A stretch of DNA of 64,000 nt from Clostridiaceae bacterium OM02-2AC (GTDB lineage Bacteria > Bacillota_I > Bacilli_A > Erysipelotrichales > Erysipelotrichaceae), in NCBI GenBank assembly GCA_003481775.1, contig QULU01000024.1:9002-73001 (forward strand). The letters run 5' to 3'. How positions within the stretch are numbered: the first letter of the stretch is position 1; every line of letters begins with the position of its first letter. The translations under genes were made by a program, and so were the position numbers. The notes under the pieces were generated by a model, which searched no databases, was not told the origin of the DNA, and worked only from the letters and a program-made list of their open reading frames with translations. This document shows positions 17,630-26,287 of the stretch, in pieces.

Positions 17630-18432
17630 TAGAATTCAACCTCCATATCGTCTTCCTCCTGATCAGCAGGAGTACTTCTGCCTAGAAGCTTGTATGCGAT
17701 TACCGCAAAAATCACAGCAATTACAGCCACAGCAACCATACTTAGTTCAAAATAGGTTATGAGAATAAAGCCTGTCAGGAAATATACCCAGTATGTTCCA
17801 TCCTTAATTAACAAGCTGGTAATCATTGTGATACCAACAGCTGGTAATACGCCACCTACAATTTCCAGTGCATGAATGGTCCAAGCCGGTGCAGCATTCG
17901 TCAGATTGATTACATAGTCTGCACCAAAGTACAAAACGAGAAATCCCGGAACAAAACGAAGCAGGAAGGTAGTTAATTGTGCACCAAAGACATGATATTT
18001 AATAACACCCTTATAATCACCTTTTTCTGCAGCTTTCACAGCCATATTGCCCCAGAACACATTACAGAATTCCATACCATTCCAGATTAGTATACCAACG
18101 ATTCCTAAGGTTGTGGCAAGTGCTATAGAAACATTGGCATCTCCACCTGATACTACTCCGAGTGCTACAGCAGGATAAGCAACAACTGCGATATCTGTTT
18201 GAATGGATCCACCAACAGACATTGTGGCAAGATATACTGTCTGAACAGCTGCTCCCACAGTGACACCTGTTGAAACATCCCCAAGAATAATTCCAACGAT
18301 CAATCCGGAAGCCAGCGGCTTACTTAAAACATAATATCCTCCAAAATCCCCCATAAGAACTGGTACACACTCTGCTGCTAAATAACTGAACAGAGCAATC
18401 AGTACTGCCTGTAATATACTCACACGACTCAC
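17629..18432 (-). CDS. PTS mannose/sorbose-family EIIC (second system)
   Basis: 267 residues, polytopic. N-terminal SILQAVLIALFSYLAAECVP, LSKPLASGLIVGIILGDV and AAVQTVYLATMSVGGSIQTD are the hallmark blocks of EIIC from the mannose/sorbose family. It ends in an acidic tail (DQEEDDMEVEF). Located between EIIB (15 bases upstream) and EIID (overlapping by one base). With EIIB and EIID it forms the import complex for a hexose or related sugar. Confidence 0.94.
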   Translation of the reverse strand: MSRVSILQAVLIALFSYLAAECVPVLMGDFGGYYVLSKPLASGLIVGIILGDVSTGVTVGAAVQTVYLATMSVGGSIQTDIAVVAYPAVALGVVSGGDANVSIALATTLGIVGILIWNGMEFCNVFWGNMAVKAAEKGDYKGVIKYHVFGAQLTTFLLRFVPGFLVLYFGADYVINLTNAAPAWTIHALEIVGGVLPAVGITMITSLLIKDGTYWVYFLTGFILITYFELSMVAVAVIAVIFAVIAYKLLGRSTPADQEEDDMEVEF

Positions 18433-18447
18433 TCCTCTCCTATGTTT

Positions 18448-18927
18448 TTATTTATGATGTACGGTTTTCCAATCAACTGCCTGTGTAGAAGGAATATTCT
18501 GGAATACGATTTCTTTACCTTTTTCAGAAAGATAATCGCACGCCTGTATTTCTTCATCATTTAATGCTGTAAACTGAGCTAGAAGGGTTCTGCCTTCTTC
18601 CTGTGATACCGGTCCGAGAGTGATTTTATTACCTACATTTACACCGCCTTTCTCCAGCTTCTCGAACACAATAGGTGATCTGGCTATCAGAATATAATTT
18701 CGTTCACTCTCTGATGCCTGCTTCGCCTTGATCAATGCCTGCTCAACGGTATAAATATAAACTTTCATTCCCACTGCAGCATTTTTGTAAATCTGACGCA
18801 TTGTTGGATCATTCGATATTTCATCATCCACCAGCAGAATACCGTTGTTCTGGAAAATCTTGCTCCACATGGTAACTGTTTGGCCATGTATTGCCCGATC
18901 ATCCACTCTTGTAAAAACAAATGACAT
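18448..18927 (-). CDS. PTS mannose/sorbose-family EIIB (second system)
   Basis: 159 residues, soluble. The phospho-histidine is H14 in VFTRVDDRAIHGQT, the invariant motif of this EIIB family. It receives phosphate from EIIA and hands it to the sugar during transport. It is the first gene of the operon, behind a good AAGGAGG site. The promoter upstream carries a GntR/HutC-type operator. Confidence 0.95.
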   Translation of the reverse strand: MSFVFTRVDDRAIHGQTVTMWSKIFQNNGILLVDDEISNDPTMRQIYKNAAVGMKVYIYTVEQALIKAKQASESERNYILIARSPIVFEKLEKGGVNVGNKITLGPVSQEEGRTLLAQFTALNDEEIQACDYLSEKGKEIVFQNIPSTQAVDWKTVHHK

Positions 18928-18964
18928 ACGTTCAGCCTCCTTTTTTTGTACTAACCTTAATCAA

Positions 18965-18998
18965 ATTATTACATACAATTATTTTATTGTCTATACAA
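18965..18998 (-). promoter_or_regulatory. Promoter and GntR/HutC-type operator of the second mannose-family PTS
   Basis: On the minus strand TAGACA, 17 bases, AATAAT. The -35 box is part of the 12-bp palindrome TTGTATAGACAA (plus-strand 18987-18998), which matches the GT-N-TA-N-AC pattern of HutC-subfamily operators. The same site recurs at 21507 and 27115. Confidence 0.7.
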
Positions 18999-19208
18999 AA
19001 ATAGAAATTTATTAAATTTGTTATGCTATAAAAAAAGGTACTATCAATTTTAAAATTTTTTATTTTGCTGATTTTTAGACATTCTTCTTCATTGTCCTAG
19101 AACATAAAGAAAATAAAATATTATAAAACTACGTTTTTTCGGAAATCTATAAAAAAATAGCATACAATCCTCTGCTTTGTATATATAAAGGCAATAAAAA
19201 CACCTAGG

Positions 19209-19237
19209 TTGACAATAAAATCAGAGCATGATAATAA
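19209..19237 (+). promoter_or_regulatory. Possible promoter of the cupin isomerase gene
   Basis: TTGACA and TAATAA are 17 bases apart, 30 bases before the start codon. No operator palindrome overlaps it. The rest of the spacer 18999-19208 is very A+T rich with nothing else recognised. Confidence 0.45.
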
Positions 19238-19266
19238 TGAAATTAGAAATGATTGGAGGTCATATT

Positions 19267-20019
19267 ATGAATTATGATTTTGGAAAAGCATCCACTATCC
19301 CATCTGTATTCGATGACGAAACAAGAGAATTGCAGGTACCACCGGATACTGTGATTGAGGAAATCGCAATCCGCAGAATGAAGGATATGCGTGAATTATT
19401 CCGTAATTCTGAAAATTATGATGATGATTATCCTCTGTATTACATGTATAACGGTATCTACCGCAGCGCCCACAAAGAGATTTTTAAGAGTCAGCATATC
19501 CGTTATGAATATACCATTCTGATGCCACAGACGATTCATAAAGAAATGATGAAAGCTCACGGTCATATTCATGGCGTGCATCCGATTAAGAAAACAAGAC
19601 ACATTGAAGCATATGAGGTTCTTCAGGGTACAGGATTTTTTGAATTATTTGCCTATGAAGAAAACAGTATTCAGGTCATTATGTTAAATGTGAAGCCTGG
19701 GGATTATCTGATCATTCCTAGCGGTTATTACCATTTATCCATCAATACGGGAAAAGATCCGTTTATATTTGGTGATCTGATTATTGAAGATGCCAATAGT
19801 GAATATGGACATCTGAAGGAAATGAAAGGTGCTCCGGTCTATGTTATGGAAGGTGCCTCAGGATTGCCGGAATTCGTATTGAATAAACAGTATCATGAAC
19901 ATGAAATCAGAATAACGCAATTGAATGCAGAAGAGGTCCCTTGGGAAAATCCAGTTGATCCAATCCCTTTATATGCACATTTCATTTCGGATCCGGATGC
20001 ATTCAGCTTCCTAAAATAA
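19267..20019 (+). CDS. Cupin-type glucose-6-phosphate isomerase-like protein
   Basis: 250 residues with the cupin fold of the archaeal-type phosphoglucose isomerase family. The metal ligands are visible as HGHIH, the following glutamate in EAYEVLQG, and a histidine in SGYYHLS. Such enzymes interconvert an aldose and a ketose 6-phosphate using a bound metal. The start is the ATG behind GGAGG. Placed inside a mannose-family PTS locus that also encodes two ManA-type isomerases, so the substrate is probably the sugar phosphate made by that PTS rather than glucose-6-phosphate itself. That substrate guess is an inference. Confidence 0.85.
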   Translation: MNYDFGKASTIPSVFDDETRELQVPPDTVIEEIAIRRMKDMRELFRNSENYDDDYPLYYMYNGIYRSAHKEIFKSQHIRYEYTILMPQTIHKEMMKAHGHIHGVHPIKKTRHIEAYEVLQGTGFFELFAYEENSIQVIMLNVKPGDYLIIPSGYYHLSINTGKDPFIFGDLIIEDANSEYGHLKEMKGAPVYVMEGASGLPEFVLNKQYHEHEIRITQLNAEEVPWENPVDPIPLYAHFISDPDAFSFLK

Positions 20020-20047
20020 CACAATGAAAGAAACCTGCAGTAAAAGA

Positions 20048-20080
20048 AAGAGAAATCCAGTCGCGATTTCTCTTTTTTTT
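20048..20080. terminator. Terminator between convergent genes
   Basis: Arms GAGAAATC and GATTTCTC followed by eight T on the plus strand; A residues on the other side let it serve the leftward PHP gene too. Confidence 0.8.
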
Positions 20081-20085
20081 CATTC

Positions 20086-20997
20086 CTATCGTATTTGACA
20101 CTTCAGCTTCTCCAGTAACGGATCAAGCAAATGTTCATCTTCTTTCCGCATTCCATACTCTCCCATCCGGATATGCGGTTTATAGCTGCCATGAAAATCA
20201 CTGCCGCCACTAATCAGCAAATGCTTTTGTAATGCATATTCCTTAAAATAGTTCTGCTGATCCATGGTGTGATAGGTTGTAAATACCTCAATGCCATCCA
20301 GCCCCATGGAACAAATTTCATTCAGCAAAGCATCCTTCTTGAAAAAAGCAACACCGGGATGGGCAAGGACTGCAATTCCTTTATACTCATGTATCAATTG
20401 TATTACATCCTCTGCCTGCGGATATGGTACAGGAACAAACGCCTCTTTCCCATAAGAACAGAAATCCCAGTAGAAATTGACGACTGCATTATCCGCCCTC
20501 TTACCACCTTCATAATAATCCTGCAGCTGCTGCAGATTCTCTCTTTGCGCATGAGCTAAAAACGTTCCATAAATAACCTGAAAAGGATTTTCCTTTCTGC
20601 ACCTTTCCATAAGCGTATCAACCTGCATATCAACATGGTACAGCTCCTCAAGACGCTGTGCCTTGCTTTTGAGAGCCGCAAATTCCAGTTCATTTATTCT
20701 TTCATGAAGATGTTCGAATACCGGGGTATGATATTGCTGCTGAAAACCGATGATATGCGTTTCATATCCATGAAACAGAGAATCAAATTCAATCGCAGGT
20801 AACACATCGATTCCCTGTTTTTTTCCTTCCCGATACATTACATCAATTCCCTGCATACAATTATGATCACAAAGAGCAACCGTATCCAGTTCTGCTTTCT
20901 TTGCAAGTTCAATTAATGCAGTGCATTCATGCTCTCCATCGATACTCCAGATAGAATGCATATGAAGATCCTTGCTTACACGATTAGAATTCCGCAT
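20086..20997 (-). CDS. PHP-domain phosphoesterase
   Basis: About 303 residues. The PHP metal-binding motifs are present: DLHMHSIWSIDG, ALCDHN, AIEFDS, VLAHPG and GGSDFHG. Family members hydrolyse phosphate esters with a tri-metal centre. The frame is open to an ATG at 21012; the ATG used here sits inside the last codons of the EIIA gene, and translation is probably coupled since no good ribosome site is visible. Its place in the sugar PTS operon suggests it removes phosphate from a pathway intermediate, but nucleotides are also possible. Confidence 0.85.
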   Translation of the reverse strand: MRNSNRVSKDLHMHSIWSIDGEHECTALIELAKKAELDTVALCDHNCMQGIDVMYREGKKQGIDVLPAIEFDSLFHGYETHIIGFQQQYHTPVFEHLHERINELEFAALKSKAQRLEELYHVDMQVDTLMERCRKENPFQVIYGTFLAHAQRENLQQLQDYYEGGKRADNAVVNFYWDFCSYGKEAFVPVPYPQAEDVIQLIHEYKGIAVLAHPGVAFFKKDALLNEICSMGLDGIEVFTTYHTMDQQNYFKEYALQKHLLISGGSDFHGSYKPHIRMGEYGMRKEDEHLLDPLLEKLKCQIR

Positions 20998-21412
20998 CTT
21001 CATCAGCTTCATCTACATTTGAGAGCTGCAATTCCATAATGCTTTCTCTTCCCTTTGCGATACAATGCTTACACAATGCATCCAGATCCATAAAGTTTCT
21101 GGATATATATGCTTCCAGTACCATGATGAGATTACAGCCGGAAATAATATGAAGCGCATGTTTTCCCTGCGCCTGTAGTATCTGAGCCTGATTTGCAGGA
21201 GATCCTCCCGGTATGTCACAAAATATCAAAATACCGTCACCTTGATCCAGCTCATCACATTTCAAGGATAATTTTTTATGAAAATCTGCCGGATCGTCCT
21301 TCTCCTGTAAACATAAAGCATCCAGAAAATCACTTTCGTCATTGAAAAAACAATACGTTTCTTTTAGTCCCTGAGCCAGAGGTCCATGTGAAATCAAAAG
21401 TATTCCTATCAT
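20984..21412 (-). CDS. PTS mannose-family EIIA
   Basis: 142 residues. The phospho-histidine is H9 in MIGILLISHGPLAQG; DIPGGSPANQ is the second conserved loop. It carries phosphate from HPr to EIIB. The start follows AAGGAGG. It forms a two-gene operon with the PHP gene and is the best partner for the EIIB-IIC-IID operon at 16826-18927, which lacks its own EIIA. Its promoter region carries the same operator as that operon. Confidence 0.93.
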   Translation of the reverse strand: MIGILLISHGPLAQGLKETYCFFNDESDFLDALCLQEKDDPADFHKKLSLKCDELDQGDGILIFCDIPGGSPANQAQILQAQGKHALHIISGCNLIMVLEAYISRNFMDLDALCKHCIAKGRESIMELQLSNVDEADEDAEF

Positions 21413-21506
21413 TATAATTTCCTCCTTTTCTACATCATACCTTGAATTTTTCCTGCAGTCAATAATTTGTTTATACATATAAAAAATAATGCATACACTA
21501 ATACTT

Positions 21507-21540
21507 TTGTATAGACAATATATTTTTTCAATGCTATAAT
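21507..21540 (+). promoter_or_regulatory. Promoter and GntR/HutC-type operator of the isomerase operon
   Basis: TTGTATAGACAA (21507-21518) contains the -35 box TAGACA (21512-21517), 17 bases before a perfect TATAAT (21535-21540). The site lies between the divergent EIIA (21412, leftward) and isomerase (21599, rightward) genes and could control both. Confidence 0.75.
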
Positions 21541-21598
21541 GCAATTGTAAAGATCCCATGATATAAGCAATATTGGATCAGAAAGGATAGGATATCAT

Positions 21599-23362
21599 AT
21601 GAAGTATTTAACATCAGCATCTAATTACGAAAAGCACCCCACCACTGTCATACAGGGGCATGACAATCAAGCCGTACAAGGTTATGAGGACATATGTAAA
21701 TGGATCAAAACCAAAATGACCAAAGAACGCAACATTGTTTGTGTCGATTGCTATATTGGCGTAGATCAGGAGGAACTGCTGGAAGGTTTATGTAAATATC
21801 TGACTTTTGATAAAATTATTCGCAGTGACACGATTTTCTATGATAATGATAAGATCTATGAGCTTTTAAAGCGTAACATTACCGATGACCGTGTATATGG
21901 AATTGCTTATTATGGAAAGTGGATGGATTTAGTAGATCCGCAAAGACTGGCAAATGCCCGTGAGGAAGCAGATACAGCCACTGGAAATGTTTTGATTCTT
22001 GGTACTGCTGCAGACTATATCACAAAGAGTGATATTCTTGTTCTTGCGGATATGACAATCTGGGAAATTCAGATGCGCTACCGTCATGAACATCTGCCAA
22101 ACTTCCATACAGATAATGCAGATGAAGACATGATACGAAAATTCAAACGTGGATATTTCATTGACTGGAGAATAGGTAATGTACACAAGCAAAGCCTATA
22201 TGATAAATTTGACTTCTATCTGGATACTGTAAAGCATAATGATCCGCGCATGATCGACAGAGAAGCATTTGAGGATGGTCTAACACAGCTTTTACAGCAG
22301 CCGTTTCGAACAGTACCGTTCTTCGATGAAGGACTCTGGGGCGGTCAGTGGATGAAGGAAGTTTGTGATGTGGAGGATAAAGACAGAATCAATTACGCAT
22401 GGAGTTATAATCTATTGTTCCAGGAAAATGAGGTAAACATCACATTTAAAGATATTTCAGTAAATATTCCAGGCTATACTTTGATGCAGCGTTTTCCAAA
22501 GCAGCTGATTGGTGAAAAAGGCTTTGCCAGATTTGGTGCAGAGTATCCGATCCGGTATGATTTCCTGGATACGATGGAAGGTGGAAACCTATCCCTGCAG
22601 GTACATCCAAACCAGCAATATATGGTGCAAAATTTTGCGATGCCTTTTACACAGGATGAAAGCTATTACTATCTTGATTGTGCAAGTGATGAAGAAACTT
22701 ACATATATCTCGGTTTGACTGATGAAGCTAACCGTGAAGAGATGGAACGTGATCTCAGACTGGCATCTGAAGGAAAAATTGATTTTCCAGCTGAAAAATA
22801 CGCAAATAAACTGCCAGCTAAAAAACATGATCACTTCAGCATACCGGCAGGTACAGTACATTGTTCCGGAGCTAATACAATGGTCTTAGAAATTTCCTCC
22901 TCACCTTGTATTTTCACTTTTAAATTATGGGATTGGGGAAGAATTGGTTTAGATGGACTTCCAAGACCTGTTCATATTGATCATGGTATGAAGAACATAC
23001 AATGGGATAAGCATACCGGCTGGATTAAAGAAAAATGTGCTTTTGATCCGGTATTGATAGAAGAAGACAATGTTCATAAAGAAGAACGTACGGGATTGTG
23101 TGAACTTCAATTTCTGGAATGCAGAAGAATCTGGATGACTGGAAAAACAACGCATTGCACAGATGGAGAAACCAATGCTCTGAATTTAATCAGCGGTAAG
23201 GAAGCTCTCATCGAGAGTCCGGAAGGACAATTTGCGCCATTCATCATTCATTTCGCGGAAAGCGTATGTATCCCTGCAACCATAAGGTCTTATACGATTA
23301 CACCATACGGAGAAAGTGAAGGAAAAGAAGTCGCTATCATGAAAACATTTGTCCGCTTCTAA
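21599..23362 (+). CDS. Class I mannose-6-phosphate isomerase with N-terminal kinase-like domain
   Basis: 587 residues, about twice a normal ManA. The C-terminal part (about residue 230 on) is a cupin isomerase with SLQVHPNQ, the zinc-site region and SIPAGTVHCSGANTMVLEIS. The N-terminal part resembles nucleoside/uridine kinases (CYIGVDQEELLEGL, LVLADMTIWEIQMR, KRGYFIDWR), but the expected Walker A is degenerate, so it may be regulatory rather than catalytic. A ribosome site AAAGGA precedes the ATG. A second, ordinary-size ManA follows at once. The substrate is presumably the sugar 6-phosphate delivered by the neighbouring PTS. Confidence 0.85.
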   Translation: MKYLTSASNYEKHPTTVIQGHDNQAVQGYEDICKWIKTKMTKERNIVCVDCYIGVDQEELLEGLCKYLTFDKIIRSDTIFYDNDKIYELLKRNITDDRVYGIAYYGKWMDLVDPQRLANAREEADTATGNVLILGTAADYITKSDILVLADMTIWEIQMRYRHEHLPNFHTDNADEDMIRKFKRGYFIDWRIGNVHKQSLYDKFDFYLDTVKHNDPRMIDREAFEDGLTQLLQQPFRTVPFFDEGLWGGQWMKEVCDVEDKDRINYAWSYNLLFQENEVNITFKDISVNIPGYTLMQRFPKQLIGEKGFARFGAEYPIRYDFLDTMEGGNLSLQVHPNQQYMVQNFAMPFTQDESYYYLDCASDEETYIYLGLTDEANREEMERDLRLASEGKIDFPAEKYANKLPAKKHDHFSIPAGTVHCSGANTMVLEISSSPCIFTFKLWDWGRIGLDGLPRPVHIDHGMKNIQWDKHTGWIKEKCAFDPVLIEEDNVHKEERTGLCELQFLECRRIWMTGKTTHCTDGETNALNLISGKEALIESPEGQFAPFIIHFAESVCIPATIRSYTITPYGESEGKEVAIMKTFVRF

Positions 23363-23363
23363 T

Positions 23364-24293
23364 ATGAAACGACTATATCGTATTAAGCCGATTGGTCATT
23401 ACCGGATATGGGGAAGTGATACACTGGGAGACCAATTCCATCTCACAAATACCAGATCCATAGGTGAAATAAGCTGTGCCAGTGCGAATTCCTCATGTGA
23501 TTGCGAGATATATGAGGAAGCGTATACCTTATCTGATTTTTATAAGAGCCATCCTGAATATTTTCATCTGTCATGTAAAGAATTTCCTTTGCGTATAAAT
23601 ATAATAGCAGCAAATGAGGATTTATCTATTCAGGTGCATCCTGATAAAACATCCACAACAGATGCTCAGCCGGAAGCCTGGTATGTCATTCACAGTGATG
23701 GCTCCCGGTTATGCCTGGGACACAACTGGCAAAAGAAACAGGATTTTCTGGATGCGGTTGCACATCATAAGCTTCTTAATGGAGTTCGCTATCTTCCCTG
23801 TGCCAGCTATGACTATTTCTATTTACGGCCAGGAACCGTTCATGCGGTAGGTAAGGGATCTCTGATATACGAACTCACATGTCAATCTGATATTACATAT
23901 CGGCTTTATGATTATGAACGAACAGATGAATCAGGACACAAGCGACCCCTGCATATAGAACAGGCTGCGAAGTATATATACTATCCGCAAGTATTGAAAC
24001 AGAGCACACCTATACAATTGATACAAAGCAGAGATTGTATACAGACAGTATACCAAAATGATCCTGGCATCTTTATGTTAAAGAAGATAGAGCTGCATGG
24101 AGATACCACGATACACCATAAGGATTTCCACCTCCTAACGGTAATTAAAGGAAACGGCACGATTAACGACGAGCATATAAACACCTGGGATACACTTCTT
24201 CAGATCGCTGACACAAAACTTCATTTATGTGGTGATATGACAATCATGGCAGCGAGCTTCAAAGAAGCAAAGACTCCCTGCATAGCTACATAA
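23364..24293 (+). CDS. manA: Class I mannose-6-phosphate isomerase
   Basis: 309 residues. Typical short bacterial ManA: N-terminal RIWGSD, zinc-ligand blocks SIQVHPD and LRPGTVHAVGKGSLIYELTCQSDITYRLYD, and a C-terminal cupin half. It converts mannose-6-phosphate to fructose-6-phosphate. It begins one base after the stop of the longer isomerase gene, so the pair forms one operon under the HutC-type operator at 21507. Two ManA-type proteins in one operon suggest either different substrates or a hetero-complex. Confidence 0.92.
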   Translation: MKRLYRIKPIGHYRIWGSDTLGDQFHLTNTRSIGEISCASANSSCDCEIYEEAYTLSDFYKSHPEYFHLSCKEFPLRINIIAANEDLSIQVHPDKTSTTDAQPEAWYVIHSDGSRLCLGHNWQKKQDFLDAVAHHKLLNGVRYLPCASYDYFYLRPGTVHAVGKGSLIYELTCQSDITYRLYDYERTDESGHKRPLHIEQAAKYIYYPQVLKQSTPIQLIQSRDCIQTVYQNDPGIFMLKKIELHGDTTIHHKDFHLLTVIKGNGTINDEHINTWDTLLQIADTKLHLCGDMTIMAASFKEAKTPCIAT

Positions 24294-24468
24294 CTCTATG
24301 TATGCTGTGTGCTGCATAACAATAGCGAAAGCCAGTTCTATAGCTTATCTGTAAATAGCAAAAGCCTTATCCGAACTATTTGCTTAATACTAAGCTGTAT
24401 TTGCAGTTCTCCTGTCAATAAAACATATATATAATGTATAAACCATTTTGGAACTTACCTTACAAAAT

Positions 24469-24519
24469 AAAACCCTGAGGTTATAGAGGACATAATATCC
24501 ATAACTTACAGGGTTTTTA
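24469..24519. terminator. Terminator shared by convergent manA and the nagB relic
   Basis: Arms AAAACCCTG and CAGGGTTTT flank a smaller inner stem GTTAT/ATAAC. It can act in both directions. The bases 24294-24468 contain nothing else recognised. Confidence 0.7.
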
Positions 24520-24528
24520 TCTTATTCT

Positions 24529-24747
24529 TTACAGCAGAGATGCCGCTTCTTCATCCACAATCAGAGTAAAACGAGGATGTAATGTCAGAATGGAGGCTGA
24601 CACATCCTGATCAACCACCTGTTCCAACCGTGTTTTGATACTGCCTGCTTTTTTTACTCCGCTGGGAATCATGATGATGTATCGGGCACGCATAACATCG
24701 CAGTCATCATGCTCAGCTAAAGTCATTTTATCAGGCGTTGTAAGCAA
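24529..24747 (-). pseudogene. nagB: Relic of glucosamine-6-phosphate deaminase (C-terminal end only)
   Basis: About 70 residues match only the last quarter of NagB: DVMRARYIIMIPSGVKKA, then an ASILTLHPRFTLIVDEEAAS tail. The catalytic core is absent and a methyltransferase gene lies directly upstream, so this is a truncated remnant left by deletion or rearrangement. The surviving piece is readable, which suggests recent loss. No ribosome site precedes it. Confidence 0.75.
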
Positions 24748-24772
24748 CTATTTCTTATCCTCACATTGCCTT

Positions 24773-25525
24773 TCACATTTCTCTTGTCATTTTTCTCGCC
24801 CGAACAATAAGAAAGCTTGGTTTAATAAACTCTTTTATCATACCCGGACATTCATGCAGCGCATGTTCATCCGGCAGCGTTTCCACCATATCTTCTACAA
24901 AAAAGCCAGTATGTGCAAGCGTAGTGATGATGGTTCCCATCCTGCGATGATAGTTTTCCACATTGTCGACATACCAGAAGCCGCTTCTCTTTCCTTCCCT
25001 TCCATAATCAGAAAAGGTATAGGAAATACAATCTCCATGCTCATCGTGATTATAATGCCCCTTTCCGTCATAGGTAGCCGTTATAATTGGATGTTCCTGT
25101 GAAAACAGAAGGATGCCACCCGGTCGTAACAGCTTATAAATATCATGCACCAGGGCAGGGAAATCTTCAGCATAATGAAAGGCTAGAGAGCTGTACACAA
25201 GATCATAGGTACTGTTTAAGGAGCCAAGCTCTGCCATATCCATTCGCATATATGTAATTACAGGATGCGCATAGTTTTTTCTTGCTTCTTCCAGCATTTT
25301 TTCTGAGATATCGATTCCGGTAACATGTACGGCGCCGTTTTCTGCAAAATGAAGACAGTTATGCCCATAACCACATCCAATATCCAGTATTGCTTTACCT
25401 TTACTATCCGGCATCAGCTTCTGCATCTCCGGCTGCTCCATAAAATCATTATAGTTTTTCCTATGCAGACGTAAATCCATATATGCAGAAAAAAATTCGT
25501 CATTATCAAAAATATTCTGTGTCAT
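24773..25525 (-). CDS. Class I SAM-dependent methyltransferase
   Basis: 250 residues. SAM-binding motif I is AILDIGCGYGHN (about residues 45-56), followed by VTGIDISEKML, the motif II/post-I acidic residue, and LLRPGGILLFSQEH (motif III). It resembles small-molecule methyltransferases of the UbiE/BioC type; the target is unknown. The start is behind AAGGAG and overlaps the stop of the upstream HEAT-repeat gene (ATGA), so the two are co-translated. Confidence 0.9.
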   Translation of the reverse strand: MTQNIFDNDEFFSAYMDLRLHRKNYNDFMEQPEMQKLMPDSKGKAILDIGCGYGHNCLHFAENGAVHVTGIDISEKMLEEARKNYAHPVITYMRMDMAELGSLNSTYDLVYSSLAFHYAEDFPALVHDIYKLLRPGGILLFSQEHPIITATYDGKGHYNHDEHGDCISYTFSDYGREGKRSGFWYVDNVENYHRRMGTIITTLAHTGFFVEDMVETLPDEHALHECPGMIKEFIKPSFLIVRARKMTREM

Positions 25526-26241
25526 TTTATATTTCTCCTTTTTCTATCCTGTATTATACCAAGGGATCGTATGGCTTGTTTTTTAAAAATACCGTTTTTT
25601 TCTGCATATGTCTGAACAAACGCTTCACTTTTTTCACAGGTAAAGGCAGACATGCAAAGAAGCAGCTTCCATAATATCAAGGAGTCTTCCTTCCATTTTT
25701 CAGCCAATTGCAAAAGTATATCACAATTTTGTGGAGAAGCGATATCCGGGTGATAAAAGGCCATAAACCCCATAGCGTCCAAAGCCTCACTCACTCTTGC
25801 TTTATCGTCACCTTCTATAACGGCTACTAAAACTGAGGCTGTACATGAATTCATTTTCCCCATACAGCGCGCTATTATATCTCGCGGAAGTGGATAGGAT
25901 TTTTTTGCGGATACTGTCTCGGGAACTGTTTTATACTGGTTTGTCCCTATCCTTCCCAGATACAAAGCCATTTTTTCAGCTGTTCTTTGATCACCTGTCT
26001 CAAGCGTTTCACAAATTGCTATCCGCGTGTATAAGCACTGCTCCTTTTCCAGCTGCTGAAGAAGCTCATCAGCAGCCTGCTCCACATCTTTTTTCAGGCT
26101 GATTGCTGCGGCACTTCTGATCCATGCTGCTTCATGTGATAGCAGAAGTATGCGCTTCTTCACTTCCAAAGATGATAGCTCTTCTATATCGTCCGATGAT
26201 GCTTTTCCACGCTTTCGCAATTGCTCCTCTGTACTTTTCAT
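25522..26241 (-). CDS. HEAT-repeat-like protein
   Basis: 239 residues of alternating amphipathic helices (AAWIRSAAAISLKKD, LYTRIAICETLETGD, ARVSEALDAMGFMAF), the pattern of HEAT/PBS-lyase-type repeats that bind other proteins. No catalytic motif is seen. The start is the ATG seven bases after GGGGG. It overlaps the methyltransferase gene by four bases. It may assist or scaffold that enzyme, but this is only inferred from the overlap. Confidence 0.65.
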   Translation of the reverse strand: MKSTEEQLRKRGKASSDDIEELSSLEVKKRILLLSHEAAWIRSAAAISLKKDVEQAADELLQQLEKEQCLYTRIAICETLETGDQRTAEKMALYLGRIGTNQYKTVPETVSAKKSYPLPRDIIARCMGKMNSCTASVLVAVIEGDDKARVSEALDAMGFMAFYHPDIASPQNCDILLQLAEKWKEDSLILWKLLLCMSAFTCEKSEAFVQTYAEKNGIFKKQAIRSLGIIQDRKRRNIK

Positions 26242-26261
26242 ACACATGCCCCCTTCGGCAA

Positions 26262-26283
26262 AAAGACACTGTACAGTGTCTTT
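26262..26283 (-). terminator. Terminator of the GntR gene
   Basis: A perfect 22-base palindrome whose half is AAAGACACTGT, followed by T on the minus strand, five bases beyond the GntR stop. Confidence 0.75.
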
Positions 26284-26287
26284 CAGC

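Noticed and set aside
26262..26283. Perfect 22-bp palindrome as an operator for the HEAT-repeat gene
   Set aside because: It is followed by T on the minus strand directly after the GntR stop, so a terminator is the simpler reading.
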